From assembly GCF_036346855.1 (NCBI RefSeq), contig NZ_CP107841.1, positions 3,972,001 through 4,036,000 of the forward strand: DNA of 64,000 nt, given 5' to 3'. A model generated the notes under the pieces. That model saw nothing but the letters and a program-made list of their open reading frames with translations, was not told where the DNA came from and did no database searches. This stretch comes from Streptomyces europaeiscabiei. GTDB lineage: Bacteria > Actinomycetota > Actinomycetes > Streptomycetales > Streptomycetaceae. Both the position numbers and the translations under genes were made by a program. This document shows, one piece after another, positions 34,878 to 43,996 of this stretch (position 1 is its first letter; every line of letters starts with the position of its first letter).

Positions 34878-35354
34878 ATGGACACGTCATGGTGGTGGGC
34901 GCTCGCGGCGGTGGTGTTGCTGGCGCTGATCGCTTCGGTCGTCGACGGGTGGGGACGGTCGCGGCGGCCGCCGCGGCGATCGGGGCGGCCGGGTGGGCGG
35001 ACACGGCCGCCGGGGCGCTCCGAGCGGGTGCGCGGGCCCGTGCCGGGGCCCCGGCCCGCCGAGATCTGGTGGGCGAGCGTGCCCTTCGAGGACGGGCCCG
35101 GTGGCAAGGACCGGCCCTGCCTGGTGCTGGCCGTGCGCGGGGACCGTGCTCGGGTCGCCAAGATCACCAGTCGGTACCGTGACGAGCGCCCCGGGGTGAT
35201 TCCCCTGCCCCCGGGCACCGTGGGCGACAGCCGGGGGCGGCCCAGCTTTCTGGAGACGGGCGAGCTGCGTGAGGTGCCGGTCCGGGACTTCCGGCGGAAG
35301 GCCGGCGTGGCGGATCCGATCCTGTGGGACCAGGTCCGCCACCTTTCGAACTGA
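34878..35354 (+). CDS. Membrane-tethered PemK/MazF-like protein
   Basis: A 158-residue protein. Residues about 5-23 (WWWALAAVVLLALIASVV) form a membrane anchor, followed by a basic Arg/Pro/Gly-rich linker to residue 58. The C-terminal 100 residues match the PemK/MazF fold: PAEIWWASVPFEDG, KDRPCLVLAV and VRVAKITSR-like strands, and REVPVRDFRRKAG near the end. No antitoxin gene is adjacent. Soluble MazF toxins are mRNA interferases; a tethered form may have another role. Confidence 0.75.
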   Translation: MDTSWWWALAAVVLLALIASVVDGWGRSRRPPRRSGRPGGRTRPPGRSERVRGPVPGPRPAEIWWASVPFEDGPGGKDRPCLVLAVRGDRARVAKITSRYRDERPGVIPLPPGTVGDSRGRPSFLETGELREVPVRDFRRKAGVADPILWDQVRHLSN

Positions 35355-35360
35355 CGGGGA

Positions 35361-35608
35361 CTTTTCTCGCCCGCGCCGCCCCTACCCGTCCCATCCCCAG
35401 GGGCTGCGCCCCTTCGACCCCCACGGCGCGGGTCCGGTGGGGGCTGGTCGCGCCCTGAAAAGCAGGGGGCGCAGCCCCTGCTTTTCAGGGGCGCGGGGAA
35501 CTGCGCGAGAAGCCCCATTCACCCGCACCCGACAACGAACCCCTCGGGGTCGAGGGGGCAGCGCCCCTGGAGGATGGGACGGGTAGGGGCGGCGGGGGCG
35601 AGGAAAGG
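35361..35608. repeat. Nested long inverted repeat between convergent genes
   Basis: Left arm 35361-35421 and right arm 35546-35608 are about 60 bases long and nearly complementary. Inside are a second inverted pair (CCCTGAAAAGCAGGGG with CCCCTGCTTTTCAGGGG, 35452-35490) and a copy of the dispersed element AGGGGCGCGGGGAACTGCGC at about 35487. It can fold into a large cruciform or RNA hairpin and may end both converging transcripts. Confidence 0.8.
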
Positions 35609-35619
35609 TCTGCGTGGCC

Positions 35620-36576
<957 letters not shown>

Positions 36577-36855
36577 TCAGGCCATGCCGCCGGCTACCGC
36601 CGGCAGGATGGTCACGTTGTCGCCGTCGGACAGCTTGGTGTTGATGCCCTCCAGGAAGCGGACGTCCTCGTCGTTCAGGTACACGTTGACGAAGCGGCGC
36701 AGTTCACCGCCGTCGACGATGCGGGCGTGGATGCCCGTGTGACGGGTTTCGAGGTCGGTGAACAGGTCGGCGAGGGTGGCACCGGCACCCTCCACCGCCT
36801 TCTGACCGTCGGTGTACTGGCGGAGGATGGTGGGGATGCGGACCTCGATGGCCAT
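36577..36855 (-). CDS. cysO: Sulfur-carrier protein CysO (MoaD/ThiS family)
   Basis: A 92-residue ubiquitin-fold protein. The carrier diglycine is at residues 89-90 in LPAVAGG but is followed by Met-Ala, so the protein must be trimmed before the glycine can be activated as a thiocarboxylate. AGGAG lies about eight bases before the ATG. It is first gene of cysO-cysM and lies 114 bases downstream of a cysteine-ending leader peptide. Confidence 0.93.
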   Translation of the reverse strand: MAIEVRIPTILRQYTDGQKAVEGAGATLADLFTDLETRHTGIHARIVDGGELRRFVNVYLNDEDVRFLEGINTKLSDGDNVTILPAVAGGMA

Positions 36856-36969
36856 GGGGTGCGGCTCCTGTCGAAAGTGGTCGGGTCGGTTGCGCGCGGC
36901 AGCGCGAAGTGCGTGGTCACACGGGTGTCGGCGCCGCGGCTCACGGCCGTACGGCGGCAGGGGTAGGCG

Positions 36970-37065
36970 TCAACAGATGGCGCTGGCAAGCCTGCACAGG
37001 TCGACGTGCAGCCGCGCCACGAGCAGTACGCCCGGCGTCTTCTCGCTCACGTCGTCACAAACCAT
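36970..37065 (-). CDS. Cysteine-ending leader peptide upstream of cysO-cysM
   Basis: A 31-residue reading frame beginning MVCDDVSEKT and ending VARLHVDLCRLASAIC. The end fits the actinobacterial leader-peptide pattern R-x-H-V-D-L-C-R-x-x-S-A-x-C found before sulfur-metabolism genes. Its last codon is Cys (TGT) before TGA. The ATG has no ribosome binding site; a TACGAT -10 box ends six bases before it, so the transcript is probably leaderless. A translating ribosome could sense charged tRNA-Cys and control cysO-cysM. Confidence 0.8.
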   Translation of the reverse strand: MVCDDVSEKTPGVLLVARLHVDLCRLASAIC

Positions 37066-37071
37066 GCGCAC

Positions 37072-37077
37072 ATCGTA
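37072..37077 (-). promoter_or_regulatory. -10 box for leaderless leader-peptide transcript
   Basis: TACGAT on the minus strand, six bases before the ATG of the leader peptide. This spacing places the transcript start at or next to the A of the ATG. Confidence 0.6.
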
Positions 37078-37166
37078 TCGATTCCCGGTCCGGGTCCCGG
37101 AATGTGATCCCACATGCCGGACTGATCCGGGCCGGGGAATGAGACCGCGCACTTCGGCGACGAGCA

Positions 37167-38237
37167 TCAGGCCGACCGCCGTACGACCAGCCGCGTCGGT
37201 GTGACCACGGAGGACAGGGAGTGCCCGGCCGCCGGAGCCTCTGCGTCCGCCTGCTCCTCCGTGCGGCTGAACAGCAGCCGGGCCATCAGCCGGCCCATGC
37301 CCTCGATGTCCTGGTGGACGGTGGTGAGCGGCGGGTCGGTGTGCTCGGCGATGGGCGCGAGGTCGTCGAAGCCGACGACGGCCACGTCGTCCGGCACCCG
37401 GCGTCCGCGCTCGCGCAGCACCTGGAGCGCGCCGGAGGCCATGAGGTCGGAGGCGACGAAGACGGCGTCCAGGTCGGGGCGGCGGTCGAGGAGCACGGCC
37501 ATGGCGTCGACGCCGCCCTGCCGGGTGTAGTCGGACTGTTCGACCAGGAGGGGCGGGGCGTCCGGCAGGACGTCCCGGTAGCCCTCCAGGCGGTCGAAGG
37601 CGGAGGCCTCCCGGTCGACCGGGCCGGTGATCGTCGCGACGCGTTCCCGGCCCAGCGAGACCAGATGGCGGACGGCCTCGCGGGCCCCGCCCCGGTTGTC
37701 GGCGTCGACGTACACGCGGTCGTGCACGGGTTCGCCCTCGCGGACCAGCGGCCGGCCGCCGAAGACTGCGGGCAGGCCGAGCTTGTCGATCATGCCGGGC
37801 AGCGGGTCGTCGGCGCGCAGGGAGAAGAGCAGGGCGCCGTCGACATGGCCGCCGCCCAGGAAGTCACCGACGCGCGGGTACTCCTCGGGCTCCTCCAGGA
37901 AGAGGAGGACGGGCTGGGCCCCGTGGGCGACCAGTTCCTTGCGGATGCCACGGAGGTGGAGGTCGAAGAAGGGATCGATGAAGAGCCGGTTCTGCGGCTG
38001 GCTCGCGACGACGGCGATGGCGTTGTTGCGGCGGGTGACCAGCTGGCGGGCAGCGGAGTTCGGCACGTAGCCCAGTTCGGCGATGACCTCCCTGACCCGT
38101 TCGACGACCACCGCGCGCACCCTGTCCTCGCCGTTGATCACCCGCGACACGGTGGACTTGGACACTCCCGAGCCGCGTGCCACGTCGTCGAGCGTGGGGC
38201 GCCGACCGGGCAGTCGTCGCGTCTGTCGAGTCAACAC
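37167..38237 (-). CDS. LacI-family transcriptional regulator
   Basis: A 356-residue protein. Residues about 14-60 are the LacI helix-turn-helix and hinge (PTLDDVARGSGVSKSTVSRV, LGYVPNSAARQL). The rest is a periplasmic-binding-protein-like sensor with VYVDADNRGGAREAVRHLV, FVASDLMASGAL and VVGFDD. It represses until a sugar-like ligand binds; no sugar operon is adjacent, so the target is unknown. Between it and mec there is an alternating purine-pyrimidine run (TGCGTGCGTACG) near 38258-38297. Confidence 0.92.
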   Translation of the reverse strand: MLTRQTRRLPGRRPTLDDVARGSGVSKSTVSRVINGEDRVRAVVVERVREVIAELGYVPNSAARQLVTRRNNAIAVVASQPQNRLFIDPFFDLHLRGIRKELVAHGAQPVLLFLEEPEEYPRVGDFLGGGHVDGALLFSLRADDPLPGMIDKLGLPAVFGGRPLVREGEPVHDRVYVDADNRGGAREAVRHLVSLGRERVATITGPVDREASAFDRLEGYRDVLPDAPPLLVEQSDYTRQGGVDAMAVLLDRRPDLDAVFVASDLMASGALQVLRERGRRVPDDVAVVGFDDLAPIAEHTDPPLTTVHQDIEGMGRLMARLLFSRTEEQADAEAPAAGHSLSSVVTPTRLVVRRSA

Positions 38238-38323
38238 CGTCTCCGTCGAGGGCCGTTGTGTGCGTGCGCGTGCGTACGCGTGCGTGCGTACACCGTAGCC
38301 GTGAATTCCGCCCCACCGTCGGT

Positions 38324-38746
38324 TCAGTACGCCTCCACGATCCGCACCTCCTCCTCGGTCACCTCACCCTCGACGATCTTGAAGGAGCGGAACTGGAACT
38401 CGCCGAGGCCGTCGGTGTCGGCGGTCGAGACGAGGACGTAGTGGGCGCCGGGCTCGTTGGCGTAGGAGATGTCCGTGCGGGAGGGGTGGGCCTCGGTGGC
38501 GGTGTGGGAGTGGTAGATGACCACCGGCTCCTCGTCGCGGTCGTCCATCTCGCGGTAGAGCTTGAGCAGGTCGCCCGAGTCGAACTCGTAGAACGTGGGC
38601 GACATGGCCGCGTTCAGCATCGGGATGAAGCGTTCGGGCCGGCCCGAACCCTCCGGTCCCGCGATGACGCCGCACGCCTCGTCGGGGTGGTCCTTGCGCG
38701 CGTGGGCGACGATCTGGTCGACGAGAGTCTGGGTGATGGTCAGCAT
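38324..38746 (-). CDS. mec: Mec, JAMM/MPN+ metalloprotease for CysO
   Basis: A 140-residue protein with the JAMM zinc motif: Glu23 in DEACGV and H79-S-H81 followed by S89 and D92 (H-x-H-x7-S-x2-D). In mycobacteria Mec releases cysteine from CysO-cysteine, completing the CysM pathway. Here it is 1.5 kb from cysO, separated by the LacI-type gene. Trimming the CysO C terminus may be a second task. Confidence 0.88.
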   Translation of the reverse strand: MLTITQTLVDQIVAHARKDHPDEACGVIAGPEGSGRPERFIPMLNAAMSPTFYEFDSGDLLKLYREMDDRDEEPVVIYHSHTATEAHPSRTDISYANEPGAHYVLVSTADTDGLGEFQFRSFKIVEGEVTEEEVRIVEAY

Positions 38747-38766
38747 GGTCGCCAGGATAAGCAACG

Positions 38767-38803
38767 GGGCCGCTCCGTACCGGGGGGTGGTACGGAGCGG
38801 CCC
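38767..38803 (-). terminator. 15-bp hairpin between permease and mec
   Basis: GGGCCGCTCCGTACC pairs perfectly with GGTACGGAGCGGCCC around loop GGGGGGT. It lies after the permease stop on the minus strand. Confidence 0.75.
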
Positions 38804-38823
38804 ACATGCTGGGCGAAGGAGCC

Positions 38824-40269
38824 TCAGCCGACCTTCTCGAAGTCCGTCTCGCGGCGGTCCGTGACCTCCGGGCTGCGGGACTTCAGCACGGCCCAGCCGA
38901 TGCCGAGGGCCGCCGCCCAGCCGGCCATGACGTAGAGGCTGACGCGGGCCTCGTGGTCGTAGGCGATGAGGCAGGTGACGAAGAGCAGGAAGACGATGGC
39001 GATCCAGCTGCCCACCGCGCCGCCCGGTGCCGGGAAGGAGGAGGCGGGCAGTCGGCCGGCGTCGACCGCGCGGCGGTAGCGGACGTGGCTGAACAGGATC
39101 ATCAGCCAGGTCCAGATACCGGCGCCGGTGGCGACGGAGACGACGTACTCGAAGGCCTTGTCCGGGACGATGTAGTTCAGGACGACGCCGATGCCCATGA
39201 AGAGCACGGAGACGCCGATGGCGAACGCCGGTGTCTTGGTGACGGACAGCTTGTTGAAGGCCTTGGGGGCCTCACCGCTGTCGGCCAGGGTGCGCAGCAT
39301 GCGGCCCGTGGAGTACATGCCGGAGTTGCAGGAGGACAGGGCCGCGGTCAGGACCACGAAGTTGACGATCGCGGCGCCCGCCGGGATGCCGATCTTCGCG
39401 AAGGCCGCGACGAAGGGGCTCACACCGGGTGCGAACTCGGTCCACTTCACCACGCACAGGATGACGGTGAGGGCACCGACGTAGAAGAGGGCGATGCGCC
39501 AGGGCAGGGTGTTGATCGCCTTGGGGAGGGTCTTCTCCGGGTTCTCGGACTCACCGGCCGTGACACCGACCAGCTCGACGGCGAGGTAGGCGAACATCAC
39601 GCCCTGCAGGGTCATCAGGGAGGAGCCGATGCCCTTGGGGAAGAAGCCGTCGTAGGCCCAGAGGTTGGAGACGGCGGCGGTGTCGCCCGCCGCGCTGAAG
39701 CCGAAGGTGAGGACGCCGAGGCCGATCACGATCATGCCGATGATCGCGGTGACCTTGATCATCGAGAACCAGAACTCGATCTCGCCGAACAGCTTCACCG
39801 AGATCAGGTTCGCCACGAAGAGGATGACCAGGAAGACCAGGGCCGAGACCCACTGCGGGACGTCCGGGAACCAGTAGTTGATGTAGATCGCGGCGGCGGT
39901 CAGCTCCGCCATGCCGGTGACGACCCACAGCAGCCAGTACGTCCAGCCGGTGAAATAGCCGAAGAACGGGCCGAGGAACTCACGGGAGTACTCCGCGAAG
40001 GAGCCCGAGACGGGGCGGTAGAGCAGCAGCTCGCCGAGTGCCCGCATGATGAAGAAGATGATGACGCCGGCGAGGGCGTACATCAGGATGAGGCTCGGTC
40101 CCGCCTTGGCGATGTTCGCCCCGGCGTTGAGGAAGAGGCCGACGCCGATGGCGCCGCCGATCGCGATCATCTGGACCTGCCGGCTGCCGAGCCCGCGCTC
40201 GTACCCCTCTTCGGGTGCGTCGCCGCGCACGGCATCGTCGCCGTTCTTGTTGACCTGAGCGGAGGTCAT
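38824..40269 (-). CDS. Amino-acid permease (APC superfamily, AAT family)
   Basis: A 481-residue protein starting at MTSAQVNKNG. Twelve spans, with the AAT-family entry RQVQMIAIGGAIGVGLFLNA and later AELTAAAIYINYWFP, ELVGVTAGESENPEKTLPKA and SSCNSGMYSTGRMLRTLA. These match the CycA/AnsP/GabP-type proton symporters. The amino acid is not deducible. It stands alone with a 460-base upstream region. Confidence 0.9.
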   Translation of the reverse strand: MTSAQVNKNGDDAVRGDAPEEGYERGLGSRQVQMIAIGGAIGVGLFLNAGANIAKAGPSLILMYALAGVIIFFIMRALGELLLYRPVSGSFAEYSREFLGPFFGYFTGWTYWLLWVVTGMAELTAAAIYINYWFPDVPQWVSALVFLVILFVANLISVKLFGEIEFWFSMIKVTAIIGMIVIGLGVLTFGFSAAGDTAAVSNLWAYDGFFPKGIGSSLMTLQGVMFAYLAVELVGVTAGESENPEKTLPKAINTLPWRIALFYVGALTVILCVVKWTEFAPGVSPFVAAFAKIGIPAGAAIVNFVVLTAALSSCNSGMYSTGRMLRTLADSGEAPKAFNKLSVTKTPAFAIGVSVLFMGIGVVLNYIVPDKAFEYVVSVATGAGIWTWLMILFSHVRYRRAVDAGRLPASSFPAPGGAVGSWIAIVFLLFVTCLIAYDHEARVSLYVMAGWAAALGIGWAVLKSRSPEVTDRRETDFEKVG

Positions 40270-40729
40270 GTGTTGGGCGCCTTTCTCCACGCTGGGCCGA
40301 TCCGGGCCGTTCGTCGACCCCGGATCGGGTTCCGATCCCCCCGGATGTGATGGAGCTGAGCGGGCTTCGCCAGCCCGCTCGTCGCCTGGCCGGCGATGGC
40401 CGGCTCGGTGGCGCACCCGGCGGGACATGGGTGGCGTCCCTCGGGCGGTCGTGAAGATTTATCACGGCCGCAATAGTGATCCACTGGTCGTTTTGTGGCG
40501 CACAACACAGGGAGAAGCAGACAAAGAACACCCACAAGGGCATCCCTCACCGCCCTGGTGACACGATCGTTATCCGGATCTGAGTGTCCTCTGAGCGAAC
40601 GTGGAGCGTACGTGGAAGGACCATGGAGCGAACGTGCGGCTCACGTGCGACCGACGTGCGACCGACGTGCAGGGGACGTGAGGGGGGCGGAAAACTGGCG
40701 CCGGATTCCGGCATCAGGGCATCAGGGCA
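40270..40729. other. Intergenic region with ACGTG-rich repeats
   Basis: 460 bases without a supported gene. The permease side holds its promoter, including an AT-rich stretch near 40450-40500. From 40600 to 40680 the motif ACGTG occurs many times, with GCGACCGACGT duplicated in tandem. The far end runs into the GCATCAGG array. Confidence 0.5.
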
Positions 40730-40742
40730 TCAGGGCATCAGC
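40711..40742. repeat. 8-bp tandem repeat across a stop codon
   Basis: Three exact copies of GCATCAGG plus a partial fourth. The TGA of the minus-strand DUF2017 gene (40730-40732) is in the third copy. Confidence 0.9.
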
Positions 40743-41332
40743 GTGGTGACGAGCGAGTCCTGGAGGCCGCCCAGCCACAGATACGCCATCACCATCGGCT
40801 TGCGCGGGTCCTCGTCCGGGAGGCGGTAGAGGAGGTCGGTGTCCTCCTCGTCGACGACGTCGAGCCGGGAGCCGATGGCCAGACGCAGGTCGTTGAGGCA
40901 GCCGAGCCAGTGCCGGGAGTCGTCCGCCGACAGCTTCAGCACGGCCCCGCCCTCACCGGTCGCGGCCAGCGCGTCCAGGGAGTGGATCACCGCGAGGGCC
41001 TTCTCGCGCTTGCCGGCCCGCAGGTCGTTCTCTGTGAAGCGGCGGAACTCCGAGGAGTACGCCCGCTGCTCCTCCGCCTCCCGGGCGCCCGGGGTGCCCT
41101 CGGGGTCGCTGTAGGCGTCCGGGAACAGCCGCAGCAGGACGGGATCCTTGGGCGGCTCGCTCGGGCCCTCGGCGAAGAGTTCGGCGAGCGGGTCGTCACC
41201 GGCCTCCTCGGCCGGACCCGGGCCGATCAGCTCCAGGAGCTGCACCGCCAGCGAGCGGATGATGGAGATCTCGACCTCGTCGAGCGCGACGGCCGCGCCG
41301 CCGCCGGGGAGCGATTCGAATTGTCCTGGCAT
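40730..41332 (-). CDS. DUF2017 protein
   Basis: A 200-residue protein starting at MPGQFESLPG. It matches DUF2017: LDEVEISIIRSLAVQLLELI, P-x-D-P-V-L-x-R-L-F-P-D-A-Y and a C-terminal AYLWLGGLQDSLV. It follows clpS by 11 bases, an arrangement conserved in actinobacteria, so a link to ClpS/ClpP proteolysis is likely but unproven. No membrane segment. Confidence 0.88.
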   Translation of the reverse strand: MPGQFESLPGGGAAVALDEVEISIIRSLAVQLLELIGPGPAEEAGDDPLAELFAEGPSEPPKDPVLLRLFPDAYSDPEGTPGAREAEEQRAYSSEFRRFTENDLRAGKREKALAVIHSLDALAATGEGGAVLKLSADDSRHWLGCLNDLRLAIGSRLDVVDEEDTDLLYRLPDEDPRKPMVMAYLWLGGLQDSLVTTLMP

Positions 41333-41343
41333 CAGGTGCGTCG

Positions 41344-41661
41344 CTACTTCCGGTCCTGCTGGAGGGTGGCCCACAGACCGTAGCCGTGCATGGCCTGTAC
41401 GTCGCGTTCCATCTCCTCGCGTGATCCGCTGGAGACGACCGCGCGGCCCTTGTGGTGGACGTCGAGCATGAGTTTGGTGGCCTTGTCCTTCGAGTACCCG
41501 AAGTACGCCTGGAAGACATACGTCACATAGCTCATGAGATTCACCGGATCGTTGTGGACGATCGTGACCCACGGAACGTCGGGTTCGGGTACGGCGAAGA
41601 CCTCCTCCGCCGACTCGGTCTTCTCGATCTCCAGGGGTACGGCTGCCGTCACATCGCCCAT
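41344..41661 (-). CDS. clpS: ClpS adaptor protein
   Basis: A 105-residue protein of normal length. [20 protein letters not shown] contains the N-D-P-x-N/M region that binds N-degron residues, and [17 protein letters not shown] the ClpA/ClpC-contacting helix. It delivers N-end-rule substrates to the Clp protease. Divergent to pncB with 111 bases between. Confidence 0.95.
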   Translation of the reverse strand: MGDVTAAVPLEIEKTESAEEVFAVPEPDVPWVTIVHNDPVNLMSYVTYVFQAYFGYSKDKATKLMLDVHHKGRAVVSSGSREEMERDVQAMHGYGLWATLQQDRK

Positions 41662-41772
41662 GCTGCCACCACAGGGGGGTGCCCGCACAAATGCAGGCCT
41701 CCGACCAGGGCACATGAGAAACGACCCCCCAGAAATCGTCAGATTGACGAGATGGGAGTACGATCCCTTGCC

Positions 41773-43101
41773 ATGAACACAGCGGACCTTGGTTTGCCGG
41801 TCGACGTCCCCTCGACCGCGCTCTTCACGGACCACTACGAACTCACGATGCTGCAGGCCGCGTTGAAAGCGGGTACGGCCGAGCGGCATTCGGTGTTCGA
41901 GGTCTTCACACGGCGGTTGCCGGAGGGACGTAGGTACGGCGTGGTGGCCGGCACCGGACGGGTGCTGGACGCGGTCGAGAACTTCCGCTTCGACCCGGGT
42001 GTCCTCGGCTTCCTGCGCGAGCGCTCCATCGTCGACGCGGAGACTCTCGACTGGCTCGCCGGCTACCGCTTCGGCGGAGACGTGTGGGGCTACCAGGAGG
42101 GCGAGGTGTACTTCCCGGGCTCGCCGATCATGCGGGTCGAGGGCACCTTCGCGGAGTGTGTCCTCCTGGAGACGGTGATCCTCTCCATCCTCAACCACGA
42201 CTCGGCGATCGCGGCCGCCGCCTCCCGGATGTCCAGCGCCGCCGGGGGGCGCCCGCTGATCGAGATGGGCGCCCGGCGCACGCACGAGCTGGCCGCCGTG
42301 GCCGCCTCGCGCGCCGCGTACGTCGGCGGTTTCACCTCCACCTCGGACCTGGCCGCCGGCTTCCGCTACGGCATCCCGACGGTCGGCACCAGCGCCCACG
42401 CCTTCACCCTGCTCCACGACCGCGAGCGGGACGCCTTCCAGGCCCAGGTGGACTCGCTGGGCCGGAACACCACGCTGCTCGTCGACACGTACGACGTCAC
42501 CGAGGCCGTACGGACCGCCGTGGAGATCGCCGGGCCCGAGCTGGGCGCCGTGCGCATCGACTCCGGCGACCTGCTCCTCGTCGCCCACCGGGTACGCCAG
42601 CAGCTGGACGAGCTGGGCGCGCGGGACACCCGGATCATCGTGACCTCGGACCTCGACGAGTACGCCATCGCCTCGCTGGCGGCGGCACCGGTGGACGCGT
42701 ACGGCGTCGGGACGCAGCTGGTGACCGGCTCCGGTCATCCCACCTGCTCGATGGTCTACAAGCTCGTCGCCAGGGCGGAGTCCGCGGACCCCACGGACCC
42801 GCTGGTGGCCGTGGCGAAGAAGTCCAGCGGCGGGAAGACGTCCGTGGGGGGCCGCAAGTGGGCGGCCCGGCGGCTGGACGAGCACGGCGTGGCCGAGGCC
42901 GAGGTCATCGGCACGGGACCGGTGCCCGACGATCTCCAGGAGCGCCAGCTCCTCGTTCATCTGGTCAAGGACGGCCGGGTCCTCTCCCGGGAGCCGCTGG
43001 ACGTCGTACGCGAGCGGCATGTGACCGCCCGTGCGAACCTGCCGCTGTCCGCGACACAGCTGTCGCGCGGGGAAGCCGTCATTCCGACGGAGTACGTCTG
43101 A
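41773..43101 (+). CDS. pncB: Nicotinate phosphoribosyltransferase
   Basis: A 442-residue enzyme starting at [10 protein letters not shown]; an in-frame ATG lies 21 bases upstream. Family segments: [16 protein letters not shown], EFGxRR-like [27 protein letters not shown] with the catalytic His region, RIDSGDL, and [10 protein letters not shown]. It makes nicotinate mononucleotide from nicotinate, PRPP and ATP in NAD salvage. The next gene, pncA, supplies nicotinate. Confidence 0.96.
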   Translation: MNTADLGLPVDVPSTALFTDHYELTMLQAALKAGTAERHSVFEVFTRRLPEGRRYGVVAGTGRVLDAVENFRFDPGVLGFLRERSIVDAETLDWLAGYRFGGDVWGYQEGEVYFPGSPIMRVEGTFAECVLLETVILSILNHDSAIAAAASRMSSAAGGRPLIEMGARRTHELAAVAASRAAYVGGFTSTSDLAAGFRYGIPTVGTSAHAFTLLHDRERDAFQAQVDSLGRNTTLLVDTYDVTEAVRTAVEIAGPELGAVRIDSGDLLLVAHRVRQQLDELGARDTRIIVTSDLDEYAIASLAAAPVDAYGVGTQLVTGSGHPTCSMVYKLVARAESADPTDPLVAVAKKSSGGKTSVGGRKWAARRLDEHGVAEAEVIGTGPVPDDLQERQLLVHLVKDGRVLSREPLDVVRERHVTARANLPLSATQLSRGEAVIPTEYV

Positions 43102-43296
43102 GCCGCTCGGGTACGTGCAGGGTGTCGGGCGGGCGCACGCTGGGGTGCAGACCGGAGTGAACGTGTCCGGCGCGCCCTGCCGCGAGCCCCCCGAGCGCCC
43201 GCGTGTTCGGCCTGTGCTCCGGTGCGCGCACCGGGCGAGCGCCGGATGCCCCCTCCCGAACGGCTCTCGAAGTCTCTAGGCTCGGAAGTTCTCAGT

Positions 43297-43345
43297 TTCG
43301 AAGTCCAGCGTTTCGAAGTCCAGCGTTTCGAAGTCCAGCGTTTCG
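43297..43345. repeat. 15-bp tandem repeat in pncA leader
   Basis: Three copies of GAAGTCCAGCGTTTC in the region between pncB and pncA, 47 bases before the pncA ATG. Possible binding sites or slippage product. Confidence 0.85.
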
Positions 43346-43391
43346 TGTCCCACCCACCCGAAGAACCGAAGAGTCTAAGGACACCGACACC

Positions 43392-43979
43392 ATGCGCCGC
43401 GCCTTGATCGTCGTTGATGTACAGAACGACTTCTGCGAGGGGGGCAGCCTCGCGGTGGCCGGCGGTGCCGATGTGGCCGCCGCCGTCACCGAGCTGATCG
43501 GCCAGGCGGCCGGCCCCGGCTACCAGCACGTGGTGGCCACCCGCGACCACCACATCGCGCCCGGTGGCCACTTCTCCGACAATCCCGACTACGTCCACTC
43601 CTGGCCCGCCCACTGTGTCGCCGGGACGGAGGGGGTCGGGTTCCACCCCAACTTCGCGCCCGTGATCGCCTCCGGTGCGGTCGACGCGGTCTTCGACAAG
43701 GGGGCGTACTCCGCGGCGTACAGCGGTTTCGAGGGCGCCGACGAGAACGGCGTGACCCTCGCGGACTGGCTCCGCGCCCGCGACATCACCGAGATCGACG
43801 TCGTCGGCATCGCCACGGACCACTGTGTACGGGCCACCGCCCTGGACGCCGCGAGGGAGGGCTTCCGCACCCAGGTGCTGCTGGACCTCACCGCCGGGGT
43901 GTCCGAGGAGACGACGGAACGGGCCCTGGAGGAGCTGCGGGAGGCGGGCGTCGAGCTGTCGGGCAAGCCGGTGGTCTAG
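43392..43979 (+). CDS. pncA: Nicotinamidase (isochorismatase family)
   Basis: A 195-residue protein. Catalytic triad Asp9, Lys103 and Cys145 (VVDVQNDF, FDKGAYS, ATDHCVRAT) and metal ligands Asp52, His54, His60, His74 have the same spacing as PncA of Mycobacterium. It deamidates nicotinamide to nicotinate, feeding PncB. The 290-base gap to pncB with its repeats suggests a separate promoter. Confidence 0.95.
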   Translation: MRRALIVVDVQNDFCEGGSLAVAGGADVAAAVTELIGQAAGPGYQHVVATRDHHIAPGGHFSDNPDYVHSWPAHCVAGTEGVGFHPNFAPVIASGAVDAVFDKGAYSAAYSGFEGADENGVTLADWLRARDITEIDVVGIATDHCVRATALDAAREGFRTQVLLDLTAGVSEETTERALEELREAGVELSGKPVV

Positions 43980-43996
43980 CTCAGGTCCGATTCGGG

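Noticed and set aside
38258..38297. Alternating TGCG/TACG run upstream of the LacI-type gene as a regulatory site
   Set aside because: Simple alternating sequence without clear symmetry; could be chance slippage DNA.
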